64,000 nucleotides of DNA from Liolophura sinensis. Lineage: Eukaryota; Mollusca; Polyplacophora; Chitonida; Chitonidae. The stretch covers positions 16,281,850-16,345,849 of the forward strand of contig NC_088304.1 in the NCBI RefSeq assembly GCF_032854445.1. Direction: 5' to 3'. The notes below the pieces were generated by a model. That model worked only from the letters and a program-made list of their open reading frames with translations. It was not told the DNA's origin and made no database searches. The position numbers were made by a program, and so were the translations under genes. This document shows positions 11,082-24,800 of the stretch, piece after piece (the first letter of the stretch is position 1; each line of letters begins with the position of its first letter).

Positions 11082-13502
11082 TTAGATACAACATGGAACG
11101 GCTCGGCCTCTGGAGTGATTACCCGGCTCTGTCGAAACCAAAGTGGCTTCTGACTGACCCTTTGATTTGCAAATTTTCTTCAAGCTACAATGAATCTGAG
11201 ATCGATGTAAAAGGAAATTGCCCACCATTGTCGCTATTGTCATACTCAGAATCAATACCCCGTTCAACATACAAAGTGATCCAAGTAAAATACCTACAGT
11301 CGTTTCTGGCACAACATCTCCAAATCCAACCGTAGTCATGGAAACCAGGCCCCACCAGAATCCAATGGGTATATTTTTGAAATCTGATGTTTCGCGTTGC
11401 TCCGCGAAATAAATCAAGGAGCCCATGGTCACCGCGCTAACAACAAGGTATAACAACACGAAAAGTAGTTCCTCCACGCTCAATATTAACATCCAAAGAA
11501 GAACGCGAAATTCTTTCCGTCGACTGAAAATTCTAAAAATTCGATACAGGCGAAACGTTCTTAGGACGAATAGGACGTGCAAGGAATTGTTCAACCGACT
11601 CTGGTTTGTGAAAAATGTCACCATGATCAATTGCAAATAGTCTGGAAGTAAAGCAAAACAATCCAAGATGTTGACATAAGATAACAAAATCTCCATTTTA
11701 GTTGGTGAGCAAAGAATCCTTACAAAGAATTCAATGTTGAAGAAGACCAGAAACACAAAATCCGTGAACACCACTACAGGATGGGGTTGGAGGGACTTAG
11801 ATATGACTGCCGAATCAGGCTCTCTTCCGGTTTTACACAGAGCCGCTGGACCAATCGCAGACGACATTATTTTTTCGGCTGAATTTTGTCCGCCATGGGA
11901 AGTGACTATGGTCTCCTTACAGACTTGGAAACCAGGATATGTCTCCATACAGAACGTGGCGACGGAACCAACTGCGAGGCTTAGAGAAATCCAGGAAAAT
12001 ATCTACAAGAAATATGAACATACGGCTTATGACAACAGTTCACAGAGAAGGCATACAGCAGTATGGTAAGCAATACGATGTTCCTCAGATACAACTTCGT
12101 GACAACACAGTGCCTTTTCTTTGTGGTGTGACGCCGTCCTCTTTTGATACGGCACATATCCGGTATTGTGGAAAGATTCAAAAATTTGATCAAAGACAAT
12201 ACCATAATTTGATCAAAGACAATACCATAACTTGATCAAAGACAATACCATAATAAAAGACAATACCATACCATGGTGAAAATCTCAAAAACCTATGTAA
12301 CAAACAACCTTCAAGTAACTTGAGAATCACATCGATTTTAGTCAATAGTAACGCAAGAAGTTCTTTTTCTTTTTTTTTTTTTTTTTGATGGTGTTTTACG
12401 CCGTACTCAACAATATTTCTCTTATACGACGGCGGCCAGCATTATGGTGGGTGGAAACCCACGACCATCCGCAGGTTGCTGACAGACCTTCCCACTTACG
12501 GCCGGAGAGGAAGCCAGCATGAGCTGGACTTGAACTCACAGCGACCGCATTGGTGAGAAGCTCCTGGGTCATTACGCTGCGCTAGCGCGCTAACCGACTG
12601 AGCCACGGAGGCCCTGCAAAAAGTTTTAATAATGGTTAAAATGTGATTTGTTCTAATTAAAAGCTATTTAACCAAACCATAATCTGATGTGCAATAAATC
12701 TACTCCATACTGTAAGGTATATGTTCTTCCTTTTTCTGTGAGGTTTGAAGGATTAGGTTCATTTAAAGCCGTGGAACAGCCCAGTGGACAGTTTTAGATT
12801 ATTGCAGCACTATATAAAAACTAAAATATACCCTCAGGTAGAAACAAAACTAACCGCAAGGGCTGGGACGATACCTACTTGTGCTGGAATGGATGAAGAG
12901 GGATATCCGAAGAATAGCCAAATCTTTCTTCGGAGTCGTTGCCAAGGTGACATCACTATGGACGACCATTCTTCCGTCGTTCTTGTTGAAGTCAGCCATT
13001 TCTCCATCTTCTGGAAAGCGGATTTCTGCCCTTTCAAACACCTGTTAGCAGACCAACAGCATCCCTCCACATCGCCGACGTCGGCACCCCAAAATAACAG
13101 CTCGTTTTGTAAGGTAGAAGCACACCAGTTCAAAGGTACATGTAGCTGACCCGTCCTTAACAAATTCAGCACACACCTAAACACATCTGGGTCTCTGTCA
13201 AAGAAGAAGTCACCTTGGTCAGACCGGAAGTGGCGCCGCAGAAACAATTCGTTCGTCAGTTTACACTTGCATGCCAGACGATTTAAAGTCGAAATGTAGG
13301 TTTCGAACACCTGACCTCCAACGTTGATGAGAATGGTCTCGTCGTTGATAGAAAACGCATCACTACACGACATGCCATCTGAAAAACTAACACCTGGCAA
13401 ACTCGTAACATCGTCGCCTTCGGATCTTCGCAAATTAAGACCAAGCGACGAGCGCGACGTGGAATTCCTGTTTCCCCGGGCTCTTCTTCCGGCCTTAGGC
13501 AT
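11082..13502 (-). CDS. Shaw/Kv3-type voltage-gated potassium channel subunit, divergent (gene A)
   Basis: Two coding exons, 13502-12879 and 12002-11082, joined in phase 0 (CAA|GTAGGT, TTGTAG|ATA), give 514 residues. Exon 1 holds the T1 domain (ILINVGGQVFETYISTLNRL) with an intact H-X5-C-X20-CC zinc site and the CCW of Shaw channels. Exon 2 holds S1 to S6. S4 has Arg at 356, 359, 362 and 365, but Ser at 368 where its neighbours have the fifth Arg. The filter reads TTVGFGD instead of TTVGYGD, and S6 (ILSMTIATMVGNF) has no proline, so the PXP gate hinge is absent. The S4-S5 linker also departs from the RASxNEL pattern. Inference: a modified, possibly regulatory or non-homotetrameric subunit. The frame is open and both splice sites are sound, so it does not look like a pseudogene. 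Confidence 0.9.
12181..12271. repeat. 23-bp tandem repeat in intron of Kv gene A
   Basis: Three full copies and one partial copy of a 23-bp unit with core GATCAAAGACAATACCATAA. Confidence 0.9.
12363..12615 (-). repeat. SINE family 1, full length, in intron of Kv gene A
   Basis: Complete reverse-strand copy in the sense direction of the host gene, ending in a poly-T stretch on the plus strand at 12365-12386. The head (CTAACCGACTGAGCCACGGA on the plus strand) is intact. Confidence 0.9.
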
Positions 13503-16500
13503 ACTTCAGAGTAAACGGTTGCGCTACACGATGTCATTAGGCTTTTACGTGAAATAAAATAATGCTGAGCATTGCAGCAGAGTAAATATCTTTGTACAGT
13601 GTTTCCAAAAACACAACTGTATTTCAGAGATTATCACCTTCATTGATTTCACCGATGATAGTAAGGGATGAAAAGACGTCAGTGATGTATAGCTCCCTGC
13701 TGAGAGTAGAATCTTGTTAACACAGCTCTCTTGGTGGCCAGAACAAATTGAATCCGACAGAAATTTCAATCTAACGAACTCGTTTTGAGTATCAGTGTAG
13801 GGGAGTAACAGATTTTGCACTAATACACAGGCGTAAATTTCCAAATCGGGAGGTCCTTCATGCGTGATACATGTAGTAAGAAACATCAAGAGGCAATCGA
13901 CCCTAAAACGCTACAAACTTCTTGTCACCTCCCTTGCCGTTTTAAATATTCAGTATTCAATACTGATGGTTGCATCAGCTGTCTCTCCACATCTGATAAA
14001 AGTATATATACATAACTTATACTAAGACAACCGGGTATGCCTTAGCTGCCAATAAACTGAGTATCACAGAATGCTCACCGTAAAATCCCACAGCTGCACA
14101 CAGTTGAATCCCTTTTTTATCCACAAGTTACAATGTTGACTCCACAGTAGAGTATTAGCTAAAGCGGTAATTCCAGTTGAACGTTCTTTCAAGTTACAAT
14201 GTTGACTCCACAGTAGAGTATTAGCTAAAGCGGTAATTCCAGTTGAACGTTCTTTCAAGTTACAATGTTGACTCCACAGTAGAGTATTAGCTAAAGCAGT
14301 AAATCCAGTTGAAAGTTCTTTCCTGAAACAATAGCAGAAATATGACAGGATTCAATAAATAAATACCTATCTTAGGTAAAGCTGTAAATCCGGTTGATGT
14401 GTTTACAGCCCCGCAGTTAAAATGAAAAGCTAAAGTCAGTAACCGTACGAAGAAATATTCCGCAGATCATAGTGCTGTCAAAGTTTCACACGGTCAATAT
14501 CCATAAACTCTTCACTTCCCAGAAGTACAAATTAAAGAGCAAATTTGGCTACAGAGGTTATAAGACAAACTTTGTATCCAATGAGATAATTGCGAGTTTT
14601 AGGCTACCTCGAATGAGAATCAGTCTGTTCCAAGTAGGCAATGCTGTGTAAGTAGGCTGAATGCATGTTGGCCTTAACTGGACTCACAGTAACTTCACTG
14701 ACCTGGATGAATTCTGCTTTTGAACCCAGATACAACAGGAATACCAATCCATTTTCATCGTCTTCAGCCTACCTGTTGACGAAGCCCATTACATAACGCT
14801 TGCAGACAAGCAAGGTTTTTTTTCAGAGAGGAAAACTTTTACCAATCGACCGCTGAAAATACCCACATCCATCAAACGTGTCTGCTAACTCCGTTAGTAC
14901 GTCAACATCGTCTATCACACCCCACATAACACAAGTCAACAGCTTCTTCCATACCTATACATAAAATAGACTATCCTTTCTCATGTACGAAGAATCACAC
15001 TGAATATCCTTTACATCGGATGCAACCACTTACTTTATGGGGATTATATCAGAGGCTTTTTCTGTTCTTCGAACAACTCAGGCTTGAGTACGAAAAATCG
15101 CAGTAATAACCAAACTTTTCCACCGTGTCTTTGATCCTTCGGCTACAGAAGAGCTGTTGAAACTCAATATGGGCTTAACATCTACGGATGCTATCTACTT
15201 TAACTGCCTCGAGCGTGTTTTTTGGCAGCCATCATCACATATGGAATTTCCACGCCTGCAGTATGCCTGGTAAACGTGCAAGAGTACTAAAAGCAGCATG
15301 TAGGTGTGTTGTCTATACGTTGAAGGCTCTTATCAGTCAGGTGCAGTACATTTACCAGAATATCATGTTGGAGTATGAGCTAGAAGTAGAAAAAAAGCAA
15401 TCTAAAGAAACGCATCAAAAATACTCATCAGAGTTTTCTGATAAACCCCAGATACGTGTAACGCTAGATTCACAACTAGTTTATAATAACAGGAGCTTTG
15501 TGTCCGTTTTGTGGCGATGGCCCAAAGACATCTGCCTCGTTTGCGAGAGGTTGGCTCATACTGATGAATTCAAAATGGTGAACTTAAAACATTATCCGCC
15601 TTTATCCTTGAATGCCTGGTGAAGACAATTCACCTCCAAGCTTCTGATCACGTCGTCCGCTAGGGATTTAGAGAAAGGTGAAATATTTTGAGAATGGGTA
15701 CAGAGCAAGTTCTTCCAAAAACAAACATCGACCAAAGAATTGTGTTTTAGACGTAAAATGCAATAGAATGTATATCAGAAATGCCTCGAATGTACAAGTG
15801 TGTATCCACGTTGAGTTAAACACCTTCACGGCTCTACGAGTGCTGTCAGTCGCCTTTTGTCACCAAGGTTCAGAGAATGGTATAGATCGTTCATCACAGG
15901 GATATGGAAAATATCTTTGTCCCTAACTGGGATTCAACCAATACCTTTGCATCGAACGATTCAAAGATTTATTTATTAATTATTTGATTGCTGTTTGATA
16001 CCGTAGTTCAGATTTTTTACTTACATGATGGCGGTCAGTATTATGGGTGACGGAAACCCTATCGCCGAGGTAAACAACCGGCCCTTGGCAAGTTGCCGAC
16101 GAAGATTTCCAGGTGTGACCTATAAATACACATTATTTAAGGGAGATCAGTGATCTTCACCAGACGTGAGACATCACAGACGGCTACAAAAGCGTCGGTT
16201 GCTTTTACCAATAGCCGCAAACAGCGAGAGCGGAGGAATCTACATAGTTTCTGGACAAACCCGTAGCAAACCGATCCTAAGGTCAGCAGCACGACCCGCC
16301 AACTGTTTAATGAGCGGTTTTGTGGGAAATGTGGTGAGGTTGGGCGGTAAATTAATTTCTGTCCTTTTAGTTTGTATTATTAAGTTTTTTATTTTAAAAT
16401 TATAAAAAGTCGAGCTGTTTTAAACCATATACGCCATATAAACTCGCCGAATATAGCTCACCATGTCGTTCACATATCACTCTTCTTGCTTTAAAGCAAG

Positions 16501-17951
16501 ATCGTGGATAAGTACCTCGCCCGACTAAACTGACAGCGAACCAACCAGTATTTGCGATATCCCCATTTCTACATGGAGACAAATCAAGGCAGTTCATTGA
16601 TTGCTGATATGACAATTCTGAGCTCTGTGAGGCCTTTGCACAAATTTTGGATTCGTTTGGGCGTGAAAAAACACAACCATCTTGACAAGTGCTTGCCTTT
16701 CAATCCGCAAGCTGACGGCTCAGTTCTTCTTTATTTAAAGTACAAGACCTCTAAATATCGAAGTAGGCATCACTAAGTAAACCACTTAAAACTGTGAATA
16801 AATATACTTTCACTCATTTTTTAAAGATTTTTGTGAAAAGAGTTAAAGGTGTTCAAACGTTTGAATTCTAAGGCAGGCTTTATGGAATTTTGACGTCACA
16901 GGACGTTTTTCCAACTCTAATCACGACGCTGAATGTTGTAATAACTCTTTTAACCCATGAGTAACAGATTGCTGAAATAATGTTTTCAAAAAAACCCTTC
17001 CTCCTGGTGAACATCAGGAAAAAAAGATGACGTGACGTCCAGAGCTCCCAGCTACCGTCACTATGACTCATAGTAAGCCCACAATGGAATTTAAATATTT
17101 GAATGTCTTTCAACACTCTTCAAAAAATCTAACAAAAACAAATGAAAGTATCTTACGCATAGTTTTCAGTTATCTGTGTGACAAAACTTAGCTTTCTTTT
17201 ATGTTAACTGGGAATTTTCAACATTTCCTTGATTCAGTTGTTCTCGGAGCTTGATGCCCATAAGCAGTTGACGAAGCTTTCTCATGTTGTCTGACATGAA
17301 GTTCACTGCAGTTCGCTATATTTCACAAGTGAAAAATTCTTGAGTATGGCGTTAAAAAGCAGTAAAAGCACAATAGTTATTAACTTTACATGTAGTATAT
17401 AGGCTAAACTCTTTCTCGGATCGGTTTGTTGACCGGCTGTTCTACAGCTAACAGTCTACGGTTCTTCCTCATTATAAACATTGCGCAACATTAAACCCAG
17501 TTGATCTTTACATAACATTGCTTCTTTATTATATAAAAATTTATGATCACAGGCCAACTTTTCACTCAATGGTTAATACAAATGATTATCCTCTAGCTAT
17601 GCCCAAAGCTTACTCATGGCTAGATTGCACTGAGTACGCATCTTAAGGAATGGAAGTTTAATACTCTTACTGTTTTGGATGCACCATCCAGTCATTTGCA
17701 CTTCCAGTCATCGGACTGAACACTTTGAAAAAATGTGTTACAGAAGTGAGCAAAGAGTTACACTAATATCCTGTACCGCCATCCGTGCAAATTCTACCTG
17801 GATTCCATGTTAGAAAGCGTCTTTAGTACTATATAATTAGCATAGCTACTATGTCGACGCACACACGCATGGATTCACGGCCCATTCACTCTCGGTGGTT
17901 TCCCAGAGGCGTGAACATCTGCAGGAAAGACCCGTGGTTCCCCGAACATTT
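13503..17951. other. Intergenic region between Kv genes A and B
   Basis: No exon with family similarity was found. It contains a 66-bp tandem repeat, a diverged SINE-like stretch at 15980-16120 (TACATGATGGCGGTCAGTAT, antisense), and a short SINE family 1 tail at 17325-17370 (AATTCTTGAGTATGGCGTTA). The longest open frame, 15188-15622, has no recognisable domain. It should also contain the promoter of gene A near 13500 and the 3' UTR of gene B near 17900. Confidence 0.55.
14124..14321. repeat. 66-bp tandem repeat, three copies
   Basis: Three near-identical 66-bp units (core GTTACAATGTTGACTCCACA then GTAGAGTATTAGCTAAAGC), with a decayed piece near 14374-14400. The unit is a multiple of three, so one reverse frame stays open, but nothing suggests coding. 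Confidence 0.95.
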
Positions 17952-19297
17952 TTAGCGCAACACGGTTTCCTCTGACTTGTTTTGAATTTTGTTCCTTTTG
18001 CTGATGATATACTGGATGTGTGTATAGTAGAGCACAAAGTTCCCTACAATTATTGGCAAAGTGAATGCCAACATAAGTAGTCCGACCAGAGTACAAAAAG
18101 AACCGACCAGGTAACCAAGACCGGTTTTGGGTATCATGTCGCCATACCCCACCGTTGTCATGGTGACAAGGCTCCACCAGAAACCAATCGGGATGTTCTT
18201 GAAGTCTGTGTCGGGAGTTCTCTCGGCGTAGTAAATCAGAGCGGCGAACACCACCATGCCGATCACCAAGAACACTGCCATAAGAAGCAGTTCGTTAAAA
18301 CTCGCCCTTACTGTGAAAAGCAGAATCCAGAGGCCTGGAACGTGTCTAATAAGCCGTAGAATTCTGAAAATTCGAATTATTCGTAAAATAAAAATAAAGT
18401 CAACAAAACTGCCGGTGTTTCTTTCTGCCGGATTAAAGCTTATGATGATCAGTTCCACATAATCTGGCAGAATGGCGATGAAGTCGATGATATTCAGCGG
18501 GGAAAGCATGAAACTGAGTTTGGCGGGAGAAGATAACACCCTGAGCAAGAATTCCATTGTAAAGAAAAACAGACACACGAAATCTATAATGGTAAGAGAT
18601 GGATGTGGAACCATTTGCGGGCGAGCATGCGCACTGTTCACATCAGAGCTGTTTCCAGCACCGATTTTACTCGTGCTGGCCGGAGTGTCCGGATTGGACT
18701 GTTGCCGTTTAACCTCAACAATGCGCCTGTCAGTCATGATCGGATACTCCGGCAGAATGTCATCTTCTTGGGCCACCTGGAAGACTGGGTGAGTCTCTGC
18801 GCAGAAGGTGAATATAGAGACGATGACGACGAGAATGGAAATCCAGGTGTATGCCTGTGGGGGGAAAACAACACACACTTTAGATGAAAGGTCATTTGTT
18901 TTATGCCACTGAGAGTAAAAATATCACTTTGTCCCCAGAGTTGACGTGTAATTCCTTTATGAATAAAACACAGGATTAGGAGTAGGGGCCTGGATTGAGG
19001 CTTTCATCCTCAATAAAAACCGAATGGTTGGAATGATATTGCCTGATTTAAGATTTACGACTCCCTTACTAACTGCTAACTCCCTTAGCATATACAATAT
19101 ATAACCACGCATAACCATATATGCTGTGTGAAAAATTGTCTTCTATTCAATAAGCTGTGAAATGAGACTCGTCGCGTTTTTTAAAGCATTTTTGCGGATC
19201 AAGCAGGGCATGCATCTAATGTGTTAATTGAAAAATTAACTCAAAATGAGCTAATCGACCTGGAACGTCCACATTGGTTGACACCTGTACACGAATA

Positions 19298-19375
<78 letters not shown>

Positions 19376-22300
19376 GCAGAGATGAATTTAGAAAATATAC
19401 ATTCTTTGGATTAACGCTCTAACCCATCCGGGTTATATAGTGGCCAAGGTCCCCGTGATGCCACACACCAACTAGTAATACCCCAATGTTTGGTATAGAC
19501 CGATTAAATTTTTAGACCACGTGATTTTACTAAACCGAAAACAAATAACAACCTTTCGTGGGACCCAAAATGAGTATCTATAGCAACATATATTAAGAGC
19601 CACAGTATTTTCCACACATCGTGCATTCTCCTAGACGGTGCCATTCAGTTAATTGTACATTCGTCTATATAACTCACTCAGTTAAAATGGTAACGGAGAC
19701 ATAACTAAATATCAAAGCGAAATAGGGAAATTTAGGACCATGTTTGGGCAAAGCCCCATGCGATGTAACTAGCACCTGGACACGTATTAGATAAACAAAA
19801 AAATTTTTTGTTAAAAACTCAAAATGTCTCAAAATTACTGCTGGTTATGTTAGGCTTAAGAGAAGCAAAAATGCTGTTTAGCGCTAAAGTGAAAATGCAT
19901 GGGATTTAGAGCACAATCGAAAAATAGACTGGTTTACATTTGAAAATGTTTTATCTAGCAGTAGACCTCCACAAACGTGGAGTGTATGCACGAGTGTGTC
20001 TCTTCCACTGAGGTTCTCGGCCGTCTGAGACTAAGACCACGACACTAACCCTTCACCTACAAGGGTGCGTGTTCGAATCCGGTCAGCGCTTATTGGGATA
20101 GCATACCTCAGGTGACGTCACATGTAGCCTATATAGGGAGGTGTGTTGCACGTTACACGTAATTGCCCAGTCGTGTGTGTTAACCTTTTCCGAGTAAATA
20201 CATAAACAGTTAACCTACATGTGTATTCGTTTAGAATGCGGTATATATACACCGGTATATGTATTTCCGAGTAAATACATAAACATTTAACCTACATGTG
20301 TATTCGTTTAGAATGTGGTATATATACACCGGTACAACACATCAGGTTACCCAAACTACAATAGACTGCTGCGGTGGATGTTTCGCCACATGTTTAAGAC
20401 CCATACGGTATAACTAGTACATGGACACGTCATCGCCTCACTGTAAGTCGATACCAAGAACCCTTGTCAAAATATTAGGTTATAACGGCCCAAAATACCC
20501 GCTACTAAGTGTATATTCGAGGTCAGCATGGGTGTAATGTCTCACACTCTGTAGTAGGTCTCGTTGTGCATACACTGTTTTCTTGACCACTGTTTCGGTT
20601 AGCTGTAGTGTGGACTGAGAACGCCCATGTATTCAAGACAGCTAGCATTTGCTGCTGTGTATTCGCTCAGTTTCCCGAACAGATGCTTCTGATCAGAAGT
20701 GAATCTTTTGCGTATATGTGTTCACTTAAGCTACTGGTGTCAAACCAACCACCATGTGTAAGGCTATAATTTCTCTTGGAGGTATATTATTCGTTCCCAT
20801 GGAGGCATATTTAATCGTTCCCAGATTTCATTACGCCGAACCTCGCTGTAGTAATATGTGCGCGCCGCATCAAATAGTCCTAAAACTTTGCCGGAAACCG
20901 CATTTGTCATTTTACTTATTCGTCTTTCATGCTTAGCATATGATTTTTGTCTCACTGAATTCTTCTATTATACCTCATAGAATCCAGCCTCTATGCTGCT
21001 GCGCCCGTGGCTTTAAAGCTTTGTCGTTGGTTAGCGCGCTAGAGCAGCGTTATGACGCAGGAGTCTATCGCCAATGTGGTCGCTGTGAGTTCAAGTCCAG
21101 CTCATTCTGGCTTCCTCTCCGGCCCTTTGCAGCAACCTGCAGATGGTCGTGGGTCTCCCCCGGGCTCTGCCCGGTTTCCACCCATCATAATGCTGACCGC
21201 CGTCGTATAAGTGAAATATTCTTGAGTATGGCGTAAAACACCAATCAAATAAATAAATAAATGTCGCTGTCGTCTGTTTGTTTGTAAATTAAAGTCAGAT
21301 TCTGTTGTGCTGAAAGCGAGTGCCAGACTTTTGACTCGGTAGATTTGTTAAGCTTTTAATAACAGTTATACACCGCAGGTCAACCGATTCAGTAACATGG
21401 ATCGGAACTGCAGCAAATTTTGAGATGCAAGCATATAACAAGAGACACACATGCAATACGTAATATATCCTCCTTCAAGAATATGCATGTGTCCCAACTT
21501 TAACATTGCTGCGTTTTACCAATGTCTGAACCAGGTCACCAGATTTTAAACCCTACTCATTTAAGCTATCCAGCCTGTCAGGATTTCTCAGTATCTCTCA
21601 GAAGTTATTCCCAATAAAGTAAGCTTATATTCATCAAATCGTGCTCCACACAAACTGTGTCGAACACATCAAGACATCGAAGTCTTCCACTGCACCAATA
21701 TGTCTTACTTGACACCACTTTCAAACTATAGACACAAATGTCATTTCATAAAATGAAGTGTTTCATTTATCATTATTCAGGGCAAAAAACCAAACCAACA
21801 AGCTCTACAAATAAAGGTGCAAATAAAGACATTGGAAGAGGAAATGTCACGACGACTTACTGAGCCCGTATCGCATTACTCATCAGCCGTGACGTCACAC
21901 AGTTACATACCTTGGCAGCTCGAGACGAAGCCGGGTTATCCAAGAAGTTCCACACCTTCGCCTTTACCTGTTGCCATCGCGACGCTGTAGCCTCGTTTAT
22001 GCAGTGAACAATGGCGGTCGAGTAAATGTCTTTCTCAAGTTGCCCCAAAGCTTTACTCTGGTTGTTCCATGAATTATAATACCCCCAACAGCACCTCTCT
22101 ATTTCTGAATCGTCCACACCCCAGTACTTTAGCTCCGTTGTGATAGCGGGACAACAGATGTGCGTGGGAACATGGAGTTGCCCAGTTCGTAGAAGATTGA
22201 GCACACACTTGAAGGTATCGGGGTCCCTGTCGAAAAAGAAATCGCCGTGAGCCGCGCGAAAATGTCCTCTCAGGAAGACCTCGTCTGCGAGCTTACACCT

Positions 22301-22609
22301 GCATGATAAACGGTTCAGGGTTGAGATGTAAGTCTCAAAAATCTGTCCTCCCACATTTATAAGTATGGTTTCCTCGTCCGCGGATGGCGCTTCTGGCTGA
22401 GGATCGATTTCAGGCTCACTTTCTGCAACAAAAATACTTTCTTTAGACATGGCGTCTTCATCCATTCTGCTCATTTCTAAGTCATTCTGAGGTTTTCCAG
22501 TCGCTTCGCCTACTACTTCCGCAACTGGCTTTTTCAACTGAAGTCCATTTGGCTCACTTCCTCTGGCCCAAACCCCTTCCCTATTTTCCGTCCCCTCGAG
22601 CCCAGGCAT
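17952..22609 (-). CDS. Shaw/Kv3-type voltage-gated potassium channel subunit (gene B)
   Basis: Two coding exons, 22609-21911 and 18854-17952, joined in phase 0 (AAG|GTATGT, CCACAG|GCA), give 533 residues. An acidic N-terminal region of about 78 residues precedes T1 (ILINVGGQIFETYISTLNRL). T1 has the H-X5-C-X20-CC zinc site and ERCCW, as in Shaw. S1 begins at AYTWIS (residue 234), S4 carries Arg at 391, 394, 397, 400 and 403, and the filter TTVGYGD ends at D472. The stretch RASFNELLL after S4 is typical of Kv3. In S6 the usual PVP is TLP (T498-L-P500), so one hinge proline is missing. The subunit should form a plasma-membrane potassium channel. The intron is 3.06 kb and rich in repeats. Confidence 0.95.
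19301..19368. repeat. GT dinucleotide microsatellite, intron of Kv gene B
   Basis: About 34 uninterrupted GT units followed by a short AT run. Confidence 0.97.
20186..20340. repeat. 77-bp direct duplication, intron of Kv gene B
   Basis: Two copies in tandem at 77-bp spacing, beginning CCGAGTAAATACATAAACA and ending with a palindrome-like stretch GGTATATATACACCGGTA. They differ at only a few bases. Confidence 0.9.
21001..21262 (+). repeat. SINE family 1, near full length, intron of Kv gene B
   Basis: Antisense to the host gene. Head GTTGGTTAGCGCGCTAGAGC, 3' module GTGAAATATTCTTGAGTATG, tail of TAAA units. The middle is slightly shortened after the box B region. Confidence 0.9.
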
Positions 22610-23146
22610 ACCTCAATTCATTCTTTAGGCTAGGCTTTGGTACATCCCCATACCTCAGCTGCGTGCTCCTTACCCTGGACTTTTACCACATTGTAGGTCA
22701 GTCGCCGGCTGGTGGATGCTATTTTAGGGGTTTAGTGTAGTACACGCAGCTGGGCAGATGCATGGGGGGACCCACAACACACATGTGTACAGACTGTAGC
22801 ATGTACAATGTTTACGGATACATTTTTGAAATAACTGCATACCACTGAGTTTGTATCAGCAGTGAAATGGTCGAGCCAAATAAACACTGGGCTTTGATCA
22901 ACACTGCACAAATGTAACACGGCCACAACGTAACAGCAGCATGCAGTACTAAGGTGCAGGTGCTTAGATAAACGACACTTTAACAATAGCACTAAGGGTT
23001 ACATTTTGTTTTCTAGAACATGTAAGTCTATAGACATTTTGGTGCCGTAATTACTTGATTATTTATAATGCAGAGCCAATGTGTTGACGATTATGAGACG
23101 CCAAAGGATTTGTTTTTGTACTGAAACTCATTGCATATGTCCTTGA

Positions 23147-23148
<2 letters not shown>

Positions 23149-23210
<62 letters not shown>
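23149..23210. repeat. AT dinucleotide microsatellite
   Basis: About 31 TA units without interruption. Confidence 0.97.
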
Positions 23211-23211
<1 letters not shown>

Positions 23212-23542
23212 GCTAATGGAGAAGCCCGGTGTTTTATATAAGCATTAACAACTGGTGTTTACATGTTGTTCTTAACCAACACGGAATGCATGCATCTGTC
23301 ACCGATTGTCAACAAATGTTTCGAATCTGAACTTCGATCGATCTTTGATTTCAAAACGAGAATGTCTCCCTGACATTGACATGCACTTTCTTCCTTGTCT
23401 GGCAACAGCTATTAAATGATTATGCATATAGACTGTGTGTTTATATCTTATGCACGTGTTTATTTCCCCCAATTTTTAACCCTTTTTCATGGAGCAATCA
23501 AACGGCTTCTTGTTTTTCTTTGAATAGATGAAACCAAGTAAT

Positions 23543-23628
23543 CTATTTATTTGACTGTTTTACGCCGTACTCAACACTATTGCACTTATACGACGGCGGC
23601 CAGCATTATGATGGGAGGAAACCGGGTG
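23543..23628 (-). repeat. SINE family 1, 3' fragment
   Basis: Reverse-strand 3' module only (GTTTTACGCCGTACTCAACA, CGACGGCGGCCAGCATTATG). The head is missing. Confidence 0.8.
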
Positions 23629-24482
23629 AAGCTACTAAAGAAAGGGCTGGCATTGTTTTTCCCATATAACGCAGAGGAACAGTGTACGAAGTATGCCACG
23701 TTATTTGACTCATTACATTTAACTCATTTGTACCCAGCTGTCCTGTAGACATCAAGTCGTTGTTATCTCGTGACAGGAAAAACTCTGGTCCAAGCCAAGT
23801 GTCTAGTCATAAATAATACTTGAAGATTCATGATACTTGTACATCGTCAGTTAACGCTGGGTTAAAAGGGGTAGACCAAGAGGCAAGTACTTGTTGCGCC
23901 AGTGTCAGTATTGACATGGCGCCAACACTCTGACTGTGCACAATGTCATGTGTGGTGTCTAGGGTCATACTCCTTACAGCGCATGAGCCGCTCTGTAACA
24001 TTCGCTTTAAATCACTGCCATCACTAGCAAATTTTGTATAATAATCTCGAACAACGCTCAGGTCACCGTGGCCACGGTCATGAGACATGAGGTCTCAACT
24101 CTGTTTCAATCTTTGATTCTGCTAATACTTTATACACATATCTTCAACATGATTCCAGCCAACACCGGGAACAATTTAATTGATAAATACTGATTAAGTA
24201 GTTTCGCGCGAGGACACCAATGGTGACGTTAAGTCTAAACAAGCCTACGTGCGTAGCTCAGGCTCCAAAGGCTGTCTAGTTGTTGGCAGTGATGTAAAGC
24301 GAGCATAGAGAGTGGCTGTAAGGAAGATGATTTAGGGCATGGTGTTTCAGTGAGGAAGCACTATAAAAACATGGCGTCGTTCAACACAAGATTGTTTCGT
24401 GGCATGGCCGCTATCACGTTCAATCCCAAATGACAAACGACTCTACCAATGGGAATGAATATGCCACCCTTTTCTAAAGAGT

Positions 24483-24800
24483 GAGTGCTTGGGGTTTAAC
24501 TTCGTACTTAACCATTTTTCAGCCATATGACGACGAAGGAGTCCCTAGAGTGCATGTAATGAGCCTTCTTGTTGCAGGACGGATTTCCACCGCTCTTTTA
24601 TCTAGTGCTGCTTCACTGAGACGCCTTACCGAAGGCGAGTAAGCTGCGTCGCCCGAGCCATTATACTGATACGGGTCGACCACTCGCTGCACTATCCCCT
24701 TCATGCTTAATACCAAGCGATGAAGTTACAACTTCATCTTTTAAGGTCTTAGATGTGACTGACTCGACCCAGGATTGACCCTGGATCTACCGCCTCCTGA
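24483..24800 (-). repeat. SINE family 2, long form
   Basis: Reverse-strand copy. The plus strand opens with GTGCTTGGGGTTTAACTTCG and ends with the head region (GACCCAGGATTGACCCTGGA). The shared body element AAGTTACAACTTCATC is present. The tail AGTGAG repeat is short. Confidence 0.85.

Noticed and set aside
15188-15622. 144-codon open frame in the Kv A-B spacer
   Set aside because: No domain, no splice context and no copy elsewhere. Composition is not distinct from random frames.
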